Shown one piece after another: positions 23,074-34,452 of a stretch of 64,000 nt of DNA. Numbering within the stretch: position 1 is the stretch's first letter; every line of letters starts with the position of its first letter. The notes under the pieces are model-generated. The model did not search any database and was not told where the DNA came from. It saw nothing but the letters and a program-made list of their open reading frames with translations. Both the position numbers and the translations under genes were made by a program. The stretch comes from Elysia chlorotica (lineage: Eukaryota > Mollusca > Gastropoda > Plakobranchidae): NCBI GenBank assembly GCA_003991915.1, contig RQTK01000003.1, positions 1,745,778 through 1,809,777 of the forward strand, written 5' to 3'.

Positions 23074-25983
23074 AACGATTGAACTTGTAAGGATGCAAAT
23101 GAACTGTAGAAAATGATAATAAATGTATAACCAAGCGGTTGAGGAAACTAAATTTAGAAAGATTTGGTTTAAATTAGTTTCTTATGTTCCATTTTTAGCA
23201 GGGATGTACTAGAATTTCTCTTTCTGATCACGTTAAACAGACACTAATCCAAACAGTAGACTCATTGAGGTCCTGAGCATTGTATAACAACAATATAAGT
23301 AAAATATTTATATTCTCTGCCTAATTCAGTTAAACTACACGAAGGTTCGTGAATCGTCATCTGACAAAAACAAAGAAAACCAAAGTAGATCCTCAAAAAA
23401 GACAAGGAAGGGAAGGGGGGGGGAATTTTTTGAAAAAAAAAAAAAAAGGGTTAAAAAAAAACAGAATGTGTAGAACTTGAACAGTAGATAAAACATGTTT
23501 GAACTGGGAAACAATTTACGTGCTGGAATTGCTTAGTCACACAACTCTTTAACAACTCACATTTAGAACTAGACCTAAAGAGAATTTGGATATAAAATAG
23601 TCCTATAATTTGCAAGATCCTTATGTTAAAAGATAGATTTACATAGAGGATTTAAAAATCATTTAAAAATGTAGGGTAGAATGTATTTATGGGGGAAAAG
23701 TAATCTTTGGACCAAGAAAGCCAAGCTCTCTCTCTTTCTCTCTGGGTTTCCTGTCTTCTCACATGAAAGAAAGATCCTAGTCGACAAAAGCAGGGTACCC
23801 AGAATCTGACCAATCACATAGTTCTGACATCAATCCAAACAATAAAATATGAACGAAGCATATCAATCAGAGCGACACTCATAATCTGAAAGCTTCTGCA
23901 TGAAAGATCTTGCTTCTTTAGAGTTTGTTGTTGTTGTTTTTGTGTTGAACGTCTATTAGGTTCCCCACCAAAGTCACAGCAAGTAATATAGATGAAATCA
24001 AAGAAAAAAGAAAAAAAAACAACCAATAAGTTATCCAATTTAACTTGAGATGCCATTGAAAACATTTTTAGAAAGGTCTGTCTAAACATAACTGCAGTAA
24101 ATCTTTAATAATTGGTTTTAAATATAAAATAATTTGTATTAAATATTTTCATTGAAAACAGATTACATGTTTTATTGAAAATTATAAAAGCATAAAAATA
24201 AAGTTATCATACGTAGAGATTTCAACTTATGCGGTCACACAACCGACAAAATCGACACAAATAGACAAAAGCTACAATAATACAGCCTATGGACGTAGTG
24301 GACACTGAGTAATTATTACTTACACTATAGAGAAAAGAAGATGCATGGATCTTTTTCACATTGTCATTTTAAACATTTATATACATACTTCACAGATAAG
24401 AGAGTAATATTGAACCGCAGTGTTTGGTTAAAAAACAGCAACCTACCACTTGAGTCTCAAAATATGAAACTTTGTTGGGAAAAAAGGATAATGGTATGAA
24501 TCCTTTGATTACATCATAAACTTGAAAGGTTGGATTTTATTTTTAACAAGTTAAAAAACTGGTCATGAGTTTTTGGAATAAATTGACTTTTGCAGAGGGA
24601 TTGGAGATCATTATACTTATATGTCTATGCATGGACCTTTTATGTTGCTCAAAACAATCACCTGAATGTCGTTAAAGTTAAGTTTTGTCTGTATTTTCCT
24701 AATTCTTTTTGAAAAGGTGATAATATTGACCATCAAAATCATATTGTACATGTATGTACAGGAATGGGATTTTCACTTGTCAGCGTCATTAATTTTATAT
24801 TAAGCCACTTCACCTTTTGTCTGTTTTCATCCAAGTCAAATTTTTTTCAAATTTCAGGCAATTTTTTTTTAAAGTCAAAGATCAGGTTCCTTAACAGTAT
24901 AGCTATGACTCCTGCCCAATGAGAGGTTGTATAAAAATTCAAATGCCTTCTCACTTTTTCTATTGTTGCATGCACACTGTAATTCTCATTCTTGCCATGG
25001 CCCTTAATAACGAAAATTGTGTTCAATTTTCTTGAAGTTAAACTTGTTCAATGTATACCAAAGCATAGCCAAAAAATACCTATTCCTGTTCTGCTCACCA
25101 CATGAATCAGAGTAGAGTTTAACATAGGTCACACCTTACTCACTTGCACCAAGCAGATAATTGGAAACACAAGACCCAATCTCGTTTGACCCTCTTGCAG
25201 CGACCCCTTTATGCCGAACATTACAGGTTGCTTGACCTGAGCCAAGATCAATTATGGAAAGATTGTAGCTATTTAGCTTTCTCTTGTAGTAGAGTACTGG
25301 TGCATTTACACTTCTTGAAGATCAAAACAAAGTGAGAGTTTTGTTTTGCCCTGTTGGCTTTCTTCCATATCCTTAAAGAGTTTTGCTCTAACTTTCAATT
25401 TGTTTCTGGTGTCCATCATACAGCTCTTGCTGTTCTGCCTTTTCTTCGTCTGTCAGGCAAAAGCCTTGCCGGGAGTTGGATATTGATCTAATTCTGTTAT
25501 CTTTCATTTATAAAATGGTAATTTTCATTTAACAAATGGTAACTATGAAATATGACCCTCTAGTGTTGCATATTAAGTCATGTCAAATACACCCAGATGT
25601 TTAAAGTTTAGATTGTGACCTTAATTTCTTTAATTTGACAAAGCTGTCATTACCGGTTTCGCAGAACTCAAAGAAATACATGTATTAACAAATGAAGAAT
25701 AAACATAGAATTATTTAAACGTAGCATACCTTTTCTAACGATTAATTTATCCACATCACCAAAAGGCAGGGTCGGTTTGCTTTGAGTTAGGAAAAAAAAG
25801 AAGTTCTCACCACAATTTTTTTAAATACTATTATAATATCTGGAAGAAAAAAAAATGAAAAATAATTTGTTTTACAATGAGTCAGAGATAATGGTTAGTG
25901 GTTATATATAAAATTATATAATTATACAATCTAAACATATTTACTTCTAGCAAAATACAAACAAATAAAAAAACTCAACATAA
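23074..25983. other. UFSP1 5' flank and intergenic DNA
   Basis: The UFSP1 promoter should lie just above 23073 on the minus strand, but no clear TATA or Inr could be picked out of the AT-rich sequence. A G-run (GGGAAGGGGGGGGG) lies at about 23409-23423 and a short (CT)n at 23725-23742. ORFs here are short, with no homology that I recognise. Confidence 0.45.
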
Positions 25984-28791
25984 TTAAGTGGTAAATCTTC
26001 TTTGATAATCTAAAAGAGATCTAATAAGTGACTGAAAAAAAAGACATCAATCGTAAGTAATTCAAACATAATTTTATTACACACAATTTGACCCAAAGCA
26101 TCGAAAAGGAACTGGAGCATATGGAGGATGTCAATCAAACCATAGACGATTTTAACATTAGTTCTCTCAAGTGCAACTAAAGACATTAATGCAATATAGA
26201 AATTTAATCATGGAGTTGGAGTTTTCTTATTAAAAAAAAAAACAAACTTGTAAGTAAAATCAGTTTTTTTAATACAAGTAGACAGTATGAAACTTTGAAA
26301 ACAGAATGCATTATAAATATATGAAAATTAAAAAGCATTAATATTAAAAAGAGAGATTACTAGATGGACCCTGGTAATAGAGGGAGGTTAAGCTGTGTGC
26401 CTTTATTATCCTTCAAAGTAGGCCCTGATAAAGATAACAGAATTAGACTGTATTAAATATAATATCGAACTTTTTATTATAACAATGGTTAATGGTACCT
26501 GTCTAGATCAGCTGATGAGCAAGGTGCCAATTTAGTTTATGTCGAATGCTGTATTGAATGAACATCGAGCCATCGACAGCCTTGGCCTACATGTCGAAAA
26601 TGAACAGTGGTTTGAAAGAATTCGAAAACATAGGCTAAATAAGGTGCTGATATTGCTGACCATTAAAACTGAAAGTAAAAGGATCTTTTCTAAAAAGGTA
26701 ATGCTTCCGTGGGTATACGTGTACCCACCGAAGCGCTTGCTTCTAGGGGTAGAACATCGGCTTCCGGTGCAAAAGGTTCCGAGTTCGAATCGTGGCGGTT
26801 GCGTTCCCTACTGGTTGGGTCGGTTTCAGTATAATGTGACCGGCTGAGACAGGAGTCATGGTATCCTCGCTCTGTCTCGTGTGTGGCAGCACATAAATTT
26901 GTCAGACGTCCATCTTTTCTGGGGCCCGTCCACAATATAGCCTATATAGTGCTGATGTTGGATGTTAAAATCAACTCAACTCAACTCTATTGGATTGGCT
27001 GATATCAGTTTGATGTGACCAGCTGAGACAGCTGTCCAAGTCTCCCAGAAATGTTTCGTGTGTCATGGCAGCACGTAACCTAAATTGTAAGACGTGAGTC
27101 TTGGGACTCATCCACAATATAGTCTAGTTTACAGTGCATTTCGACATGTAGGCCAAGGCTGTCGATGGCTCGATGTTCATTCAATACAGCATTCGACATA
27201 AACTAAATTGGCACCTTGCTCATCAGCTGATCTAGACAGGTACCATTAACCATTGTTATAATAAAAAGTTCGATATTATATTTAATACAGTCTAATTCTG
27301 TTATCTTTATCAGGGCCTACTTTGAAGGATAATAAAGGCACACAGCTTAACCTCCCTCTATTACCAGGGTCCATCTAGTAATCTCTCTTTTTAATATTAA
27401 TGCTTTTTAATTTTCATATATTTATAATGCATTCTGTTTTCAAAGTTTCATACTGTCTACTTGTATTAAAAAATTGATTTTACTTGTTTTTTTGTTTTTT
27501 TAATAAGAAAACTCCAACTCCATGATTAAATTTCTATATTGCATTAATGTCTTTAGTTGCACTTGAGAGAACTAATGTTAAAATCGTCTATGGTTTGATT
27601 GACATCCTCCATATGCTCCAGTTCCTTTTCGATGCTTTGGGTCAAATTGTGTGTAATAAAATTATGTTTGAATTACTTACGATTGATGTCTTTTTTTTTC
27701 AGTCACTTATTAGATCTCTTTTAGATTATCAAAGAAGATTTACCACTTAAAGCATCGAAAAGGAACTGGAGCATATGGAGGATGTCAATCAAACCATAGA
27801 CGATTTTAACATTAGTTCTCTCAAGTGCAACTAAAGACATTAATGCAATATAGAAATTTAATCATGGAGTTGGAGTTTTCTTATTAAAAAAAAAAAAAAC
27901 AAAAAAAAACAAGTAAAATCAATTTTTTAATACAAGTAGACAGTATGAAACTTTGAAAACAGAATGCATTATAAATATATGAAAATTAAAAAGCATTAAT
28001 ATTAAAAAGAGAGATTACTAGATGGACCCTGGTAATAGAGGGAGGTTAAGCTGTGTGCCTTTATTATCCTTCAAAGTAGGCCCTGATAAAGATAACAGAA
28101 TTAGACTGTATTAAATATAATATCGAACTTTTTATTATAACAATGGTTAATGGTACCTGTCTAGATCAGCTGATGAGCAAGGTGCCAATTTAGTTTATGT
28201 CGAATGCTGTATTGAATGAACATCGAGCCATCGACAGCCTTGGCCTACATGTCGAAAATGAACAGTGGTTTGAAAGAATTCGAAAACATAGGCTAAATAA
28301 GGTGCTGATATTGCTGACCATTAAAACTGAAAGTAAAAGGATCTTTTCTAAAAAGGTAATGCTTCCGTGGGTATACGTGTACCCACCGAAGCGCTTGCTT
28401 CTAGGGGTAGAACATCGGCTTCCGACGCAAAAGGTTCCGAGTTCGAATCCTGGCGGTTGCGTTCCCTACTGGTTGGGTCGGTGTCAGTATAATGTGACCG
28501 GCTGAGACAGGAGTCATGGTATCCCCGCTCTGTTTCGTGTGTGGCAGCACATAAAATTGTCAGACGTCTGTCTTGGGGCCTGTCCACAATATAGCCTATA
28601 TAGTGCTGATGTTGGATGTTAAAATCAACTCAACTCAACTCTATTGGATTGGCTGATATCAGTTTGATGTGACCAGCTGAGACAGCTGTCCAAGTCTCCC
28701 AGAAATGTTTCGTGTGTCATGGCAGCACGTAACCTAAATTGTAAGACGTGAGTCTTGGGACTCATCCACAATATAGTCTAGTTTACAGTGC
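25984..28791. repeat. Duplication-inversion-duplication: three copies of one segment
   Basis: The block 25984-26599 reappears as its reverse complement at 27139-27750 (spacer 26600-27138). The block 26095-27137 reappears in direct orientation at 27749-28791, the same length of 1043 bases. The junction at 27749-27750 shows a 2-base AA overlap; the junction at 27137-27139 has one extra A and no homology. Copies are nearly identical outside the SINE portion. The inverted arm and the last copy share small differences (CAATTTTTT, poly-A interruption) against the first copy, so they are the closest pair. Confidence 0.93.
26735..27137 (+). repeat. tRNA-derived SINE, copy 3, plus a second SINE tail
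   Basis: Head with TAGAACATCGGCTTCC, B box GAGTTCGAATCGTGG, body as in copy 2 and tail TTAAAATCAACTCAACTCAA at about 26985. It is followed at once by a second, headless body (TTGGATTGGCTGATATCAGT to CCACAATATAGTCTAG) ending at 27137, so this is a SINE dimer or nested insertion. Confidence 0.8.
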
Positions 28792-28800
28792 TGACGTCGA
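28390..28800 (+). repeat. tRNA-derived SINE, copy 4, plus second SINE tail
   Basis: The duplicate of the 26735 dimer in the direct copy of the palindrome. Its B box is the better match (GAGTTCGAATCC). It differs from copy 3 at several positions, more than the flanking sequence does. Confidence 0.8.
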
Positions 28801-29539
28801 ACAACAACAAAAATCTCCAAGTTAACCTGGTGCTATGCAATTCTGCCTCATGGATATCACACATCGTATTTGCTGATAAAAAGAATTCAATAGTCAGCAA
28901 TTCAGCACCGCCGTTAACCAAATTTTTTTTTTTTTTTTTTTTTGGTTAAGATTAAAATATTATGCGATTGTATACACAATCCATAATTCGTAATAACGAA
29001 TAGACGACTGTATAAATCCCCTCCCAGTATTTTAAAAGGGGGAAAGGTCCGGAGAGGGGGGGGGGGGGGGGGAGAGAGAGATCATGTAGTCTATAAATAG
29101 ACACGGACCCGTACTCGTAGCAAAATTAATGTTTTAGTGAATGGAAGATAACGTGACCTCCCGCTATTCGAGAGTGGAGTGCCGTACTCGTAGAATAGTT
29201 TCTTCGCGTACGGTCACGTACGAGCAGCCAGTTTAGATAACTTTCGTTTTCACTTCTCAGATCTGATCTACATTACATGATTGTAGTAACATGTAGACCT
29301 ACACTGGCACAGCGTTTAAAAAACTTTTTGAGCCTTGTAGAGGATATTATTTTATAAGTAGATCTAGATCTGGATTTAAAGCAGACAAAATATTGCTATA
29401 GAATATAAATCTAGATTGTACATCTTTAGATATAGATTTAGATAGATCTAGATAGTAGATATAGAATCTAGAGTCTATTCCATAGGACCATACATAGCAG
29501 TTAATACACTACGCACTGGTACAGCTCTTGACTCTTATC
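28801..29539 (+). promoter_or_regulatory. LTO1 upstream region, locally CpG-rich
   Basis: About 29095-29230 stands out in this AT-rich window by its many CG dinucleotides. It contains two copies of CCGTACTCGTAG (about 29109 and 29192) and the near-palindrome GTACGGTCACGTAC. It lies 310-445 bases before the LTO1 start codon. A poly-T run (28922-28943) and a G-run (29057-29073) precede it. A promoter role is inferred from position and composition only. Confidence 0.45.
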
Positions 29540-32500
29540 ATGACCAAGCCAATTCCACACCAAAAGGATGACATCTTTCACTCAGTGATAATGACAGAGG
29601 AGGAGTATGTGGCACCAACTTTGCTTGCTATTCTATATTTGCTCGTGAATTTTTATGAGATCTAGAGAGGCCTAATCTATAAACAAATTGAAGAAAAGTA
29701 AACGTTTATTTTTGTGTATGTTTTTTAATATATATAAAAATGGACACTCACCTGTCACAAGCAGTACTTTACAGTTTATTGATACTTACAAGTGTTTACA
29801 ATATCACCAATCATGGTATAGTGTGAGTCTTTAGTGAGTTGGTTTAGGGTTGCCTGCCTTGGCAAAGGGGAGTATGATTGTGTTTGTGAGTTGGGCACTC
29901 CTTGAGTTTTGTGGTCCCTAGCCTGTGGGCAATCAAATGGGTGGGTGGGCGGAATTCGAGGGATGAGTGGGTAGGATTCGATTACATCAGAGAAAGTCAA
30001 CCTGTGAAAAGAGAGAGAGACAGACAGACAGAGCAAGCGAGTGTGAGAGACAGAGATAGAGTTTCGATTGCTTAACATTTCAATTTTATGTGCTTGTTTA
30101 TGTTTGTCCCTCCCCCCTTCCCCGCCCGCGTTGTAGTTTTCTAACCGTGTTCAAATAAACAATTGAATACAATGATACAATCAAATCGCTTGAACCTGTC
30201 TTTTTGAATCAAACAAATCATGCCAATACAATAAAAAAACACAAAAAAAACCCAGAAAAAGAGTTCAGCTATAACTATAAGGTATCTTATTCAATTTTAA
30301 TAGCTAACAAAATTACAAAAAGACAGGGAGTTCAGCTGGCAGATATTTTATTCAATTTTAATAATTGAATTCCTCCCTCCTACTCATTTGATCACCCACA
30401 GGCTAGGGACCACGAAACTCAAGGAGTGCCTTGAGTTGGGTTGTGAGTCTTAACTTCAGAGGCTGTAGTCAGTGTCTAGTCATTCTTGTCCTTTTTGTCT
30501 TAAGTGGATCTACGTCTACATAGGGATACAGGATTCCGTTGCCTTCGCTGCTCATGGAGCATATTACTAGATTGATCTCTTATCTACTACCACTAGTGAT
30601 ACTTCTTGTCATCTCGCAATACAACAATAGATAGAAATATGGATCTAGATTTCTAGATATATATATTCATCTAGCTGCCAACCAGTATGTATTTATTTGA
30701 TAAATCATAGGCCCTTTTTAATACATATTTGACCTCCTGAGTACCTACTGACATCATAGTCTGGTCGGAAAACGTATGAATTAAAGTTATTTAACATATA
30801 TATTATTAAAATATGAATTTTCATGTTGACGGTATCCAGCTATAAAATGTTTGTTCTGTCGATTGCTCAGTTCTTGCTGTCATTTTTGTCAATGAGACCC
30901 ATTCACCCAGTTAGTCCACAGCCGTTTAAAGAAGAAGAACAAGAAATCGAAGAAATGAAAGATGACCAAAACCAATTTTTAAAAATAGAAGATTAAAGCA
31001 GTGAACGAAATACAAATAAAAGAAAAGAAAAAGAAGGAGAAAAAGAACTACCGGGTAGAAATCGAAGAAATGAAATAAGACTAAAACCAAGAGAAAAAGT
31101 GAGGATTAAAAATGGAGTGGACAAAATACAAATAAAATTAAAATATTAAAGATAAAGAAGAAAAATCGAAAAAAAAGGAAAATGAGAAGAAGGAGAAGAA
31201 GAAGAATAATTAATAAGGAGAGAAAGGAGAAGCATGTGCTTCACTGCACTAACATAATTATATTGTAAATATCCATTGGTATCTAGATCTCCCACCGATG
31301 AATAAAATCCTCTACACAGACCAGTTATATTAGGTACAGAAGGAGAAGATACTGTGAGTGCGAGTGACTTATCATGTTTATGACACCTTTATCTGGTAAT
31401 CCCTAGATGTGCAACACAATCTCAAAACAGAATTTTTCAGCGAGACCATGTCTTCTACCATGCATAGTTTCTCAATATTTGTACGCTTATTTTTTTAATG
31501 CTTTAGAAGATTGAATCAACATCGTGAAATTGAAATTTTGTCAAGTAATGAATAATTCTAAACTTAAAATTTTTGGCCATATATATGCCTTTATATAAGT
31601 GGGGTTTTTTGGTGTTTATTTCTATTTTATTTTGCTTTCTTTGAACAGAATGATGCACATTTAATTGTCTTTTTAAGTATATATCCTTCAAAAAAAGATT
31701 ATCCTGCATGTTTTAGTGTAACTTTCTGTTTAAATAGGGCATAAATCGCATTATTCCATCCACATGCTTTTTCCTGTGGCGCAGGTAAATTTTCTGACCA
31801 GAGATGGTGCTTGCCCGCCCGTGGGGAGTAAACTCAAGTAAGAGTGCAAGATTTACCGGCTCACAAACTAAAGTGAACACAATTCGTTGCCGTGTGGTAG
31901 ACTGGATCATAAGATCCTAGCTTCAGATTCCTTGGCAGGGTATTTGGGTCCTGATGACTCTAAATGCAATGTTAATAAATTTCATAGAACAATAGAAGGT
32001 TTAGTTTAGTTTAAGCCTCTTGATTCCCTGAGGAACATAGGGCTGCAGCAAATCCCCTCCATCGAACTCGGTTCTAGCTAGTCCTCTTCAGCTCGGCCCA
32101 TGTACTACCAGCGGCTTTTATCTCAGCAGTTGATCTAAGATGCCTGACGGTCATTCAAATGTTATAAATACAGCTGAGTCTGCATCATAGTCAAATGTAC
32201 CTATTATGTCTTGGTCAATGCTCTTCTTACAAACATGTACATTTTTCCCCCTTTCAGATCATGGAGTCAAGGATATTCTGAGGGACTTGAAATAAGCAGG
32301 AAAAAAGCATTTGAAGAAGGTCACAGTTTGGGTACTACCAAAGGAGCAGAGATTGGACAAGAAGTAAGTTAAACATAATTATTTATGAATTAACTTTTTG
32401 GGATTCACCATGGATTAATTTTTAATTTCTATTTTCTGTGTAATCTTCAGTGTTAAATGTGAGTGAGGTGCTGAAGTTTACAGTTCTAGATTCATATAGA

Positions 32501-34452
32501 CTCTATTAGACCTAGAGATACAATGTAGATCTATATTCTTGATTAACCGTTAGTCTAAGATCTTATCCACGGATATCTGATTTGTTTCTGTTTTCAGAAT
32601 TTGTACATGATCCTTGTGTTTTCAGGGGTTTTGTAAATAATGATTTTGTTTTTCAGGTTTTGTAAATGTTTTTGTTTTTCAGGATTCGTAAATAATATTT
32701 GTTTTTCAGGTTTTATTTGTCAGAAATCTGACTAGTATTGAGTCCTGTTTGAAGAACGGGTAATATTGCTTGTATATAATGATCTTTCAAGCATCCAAAC
32801 CCACCCACCTTCATTGTGGATCATCATATTTATATTTGAAAAATTGTGTTGCAACAAAATTTTTGTCATGTGTTAGTCATCCCACAGAAAGAAAAAAAAA
32901 ATTAAAAAAAAAACCTGCACTGAATTATTCAGAAAATATGTCTCTATATTTTCAGATTGGTTTTTACTCAGGCTATGCAGCTCAAATATTGCACCTTTGT
33001 GTGCAAGATAATTTGAAACCAAGGTAACTTGTTTTAATATACTTTTTTTTGTGTGTGTGTTTTGACATTAACTAGTGTACACATATTCTTAAAAAAACAA
33101 AACATATCAATGTCATTTAGAGTTGGGCGCAAACTTGCTCAAGATAAACTTATCGATAGGAAATATTGAATGAAATAGGTTTCTCATATAAGTGGTCTTT
33201 TCCATTTTTTAAAGAAAAGTTGTGAAATAACATTGTATCTGTTAGGCATTTTATAAAAAAAAATTGGGGGGGGGGGGGGATTCTGATTATAGTGTGTTTG
33301 CTGGGAATGATATTTGTTAGAGACTGTGAAATGAAGAAATTATACCTTTTTTTTTTTTGCTCTACAGAGTACTGAAAGTTTGTGAAGCTATACTGCAGCT
33401 GGCAGATCAGTTTATTGAGATTGATCCGACAAATGAACTGTTAACAGACAACATGGCCAAGATTAAAAGCAAGTTTAAGCAGGTCAGCATTGACTTTGTC
33501 TAAGAAATTAAAATGAAGTTCAAGAATTCATGTATAAAATTCTGATTTATTGTAATCATGGTGACTTTGGTCATTATTTCTCTTCAGATGCTGCTCAAAT
33601 TTTTATACCCACACCACAGCCCAAGTTCATTTATAAACTTTTTTTTTTTTTTGTTTAAATTGCTGATAGCTTTGAGTATTTTCTCTTTGTAATCATTCAT
33701 CCATCTAATTCAATGAATCCTCTTGGTGACTGTTATTGAATTGCTATGAATTATCATTCTTCATAACTCTGTGATTTTATTTCATCTAATTACACCTTGC
33801 TTATTCAGTTATTGTTTCCATGTCTGTAGTTCAAGGTATCCTTTTTTTCATAAAATATTTCACAGACATTGGTGTTGAAATGGTTACTTTCATGTTTGCT
33901 CGCTAATACATCTAGTCAACAATTAGACTATTTTGAAGATGGGTCCTAATACTCCTGCCTGACAATATTAAGTGCTGCCACATTGGGCACAGCAAGGATA
34001 TCATAAATTCTCTAGTAGATCAGCTACCTTCGCCCTTTCTCTCATCACTTGTACACTAAATGGAAGAATATACATATAGTTCGAAATGTATATATTTATT
34101 AGTTTTCCTCCCTTTCTTTCTTGCATCTACCCTTTTAGTTTTACTACTTTATTCAAACCTCCAATACCTGTGTTTTCTTTTCTTTTTCTTTTTTATCAAA
34201 TTATTCATTCAAATTTTAAACTAATTCAATCAAATTTTAATGGAAATAAGCTACTATGAGATCTAAAATAGAACATATTTTTATCTCATGGTTGTTATTT
34301 CTTTAATCAAATCTTTATACATTTAGGAGAGATGAAAATAATTATTTTTTATTTTATAATTTCTTTGTTTCTTCCAGCTCACATCATTGCTTGGAGTGCA
34401 GACAGAGTATGTAACCATGTTAGGGAATGATAAGCGATTGTCCTCATTTTGA
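29540..34452 (+). CDS. LTO1: LTO1 homologue (ORAOV1), ABCE1 maturation adaptor
   Basis: Five exons join in phase to 142 residues: 29540-29604, 32258-32363, 32956-33023, 33368-33482 and 34378-34452. LTO1 pairs with YAE1 and recruits the ribosome-recycling ATPase ABCE1/Rli1 to the cytosolic iron-sulfur targeting complex. Exon 1 encodes DDIFHSVIMTEEE. Exons 2-3 carry the family's Gly-x3-Gly repeats (GYSEGLE..., EEGHSLGTTKGAEIGQEIGF, YSGYA). Exon 4 gives the helical segment ending KIKSKFKQ, and exon 5 LTSLLGVQTEY and the end LSSF. Length matches the human protein (137 residues). Donors are GTATGT, GTAAGT, GTAACT and GTCAGC. AATAAA lies at 34743-34748. Intron 1 (2.65 kb) contains a MITE. The C-terminal tripeptide is SSF rather than the usual [LIM][DES][WF]. 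Confidence 0.93.
29894..30430. mobile_element. MITE-like element, copy 1 (LTO1 intron 1)
   Basis: A 537-base element with long terminal inverted repeats: left GGCACTCCTTGAGTTTTGTG followed by GTCCCTAGCCTGTGGG, right its complement ending GGAGTGCC. Flanks are GTGAGTTG and TTGAGTTG, a 7/8 match to an 8-base target duplication. The interior has no coding capacity, a purine microsatellite (30009-30060), and an AAAAGACAGGGAGT-type direct repeat shared with copy 2. Confidence 0.88.
30431..32257 (+). other. Rest of LTO1 intron 1
   Basis: AT-rich. It contains purine-rich stretches at about 30935-31220, and at 31995-32160 a diverged inverted relative of the 18420-18535 repeat (CTTGATTCCCTGAGGAACAT). 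Nothing else was recognised. Confidence 0.5.

Noticed and set aside
26539-28505. Two near-identical 102-residue ORFs
   Set aside because: They are the two direct copies of the palindrome, and their C-terminal halves are read through a tRNA-derived SINE. No sign of a real protein.
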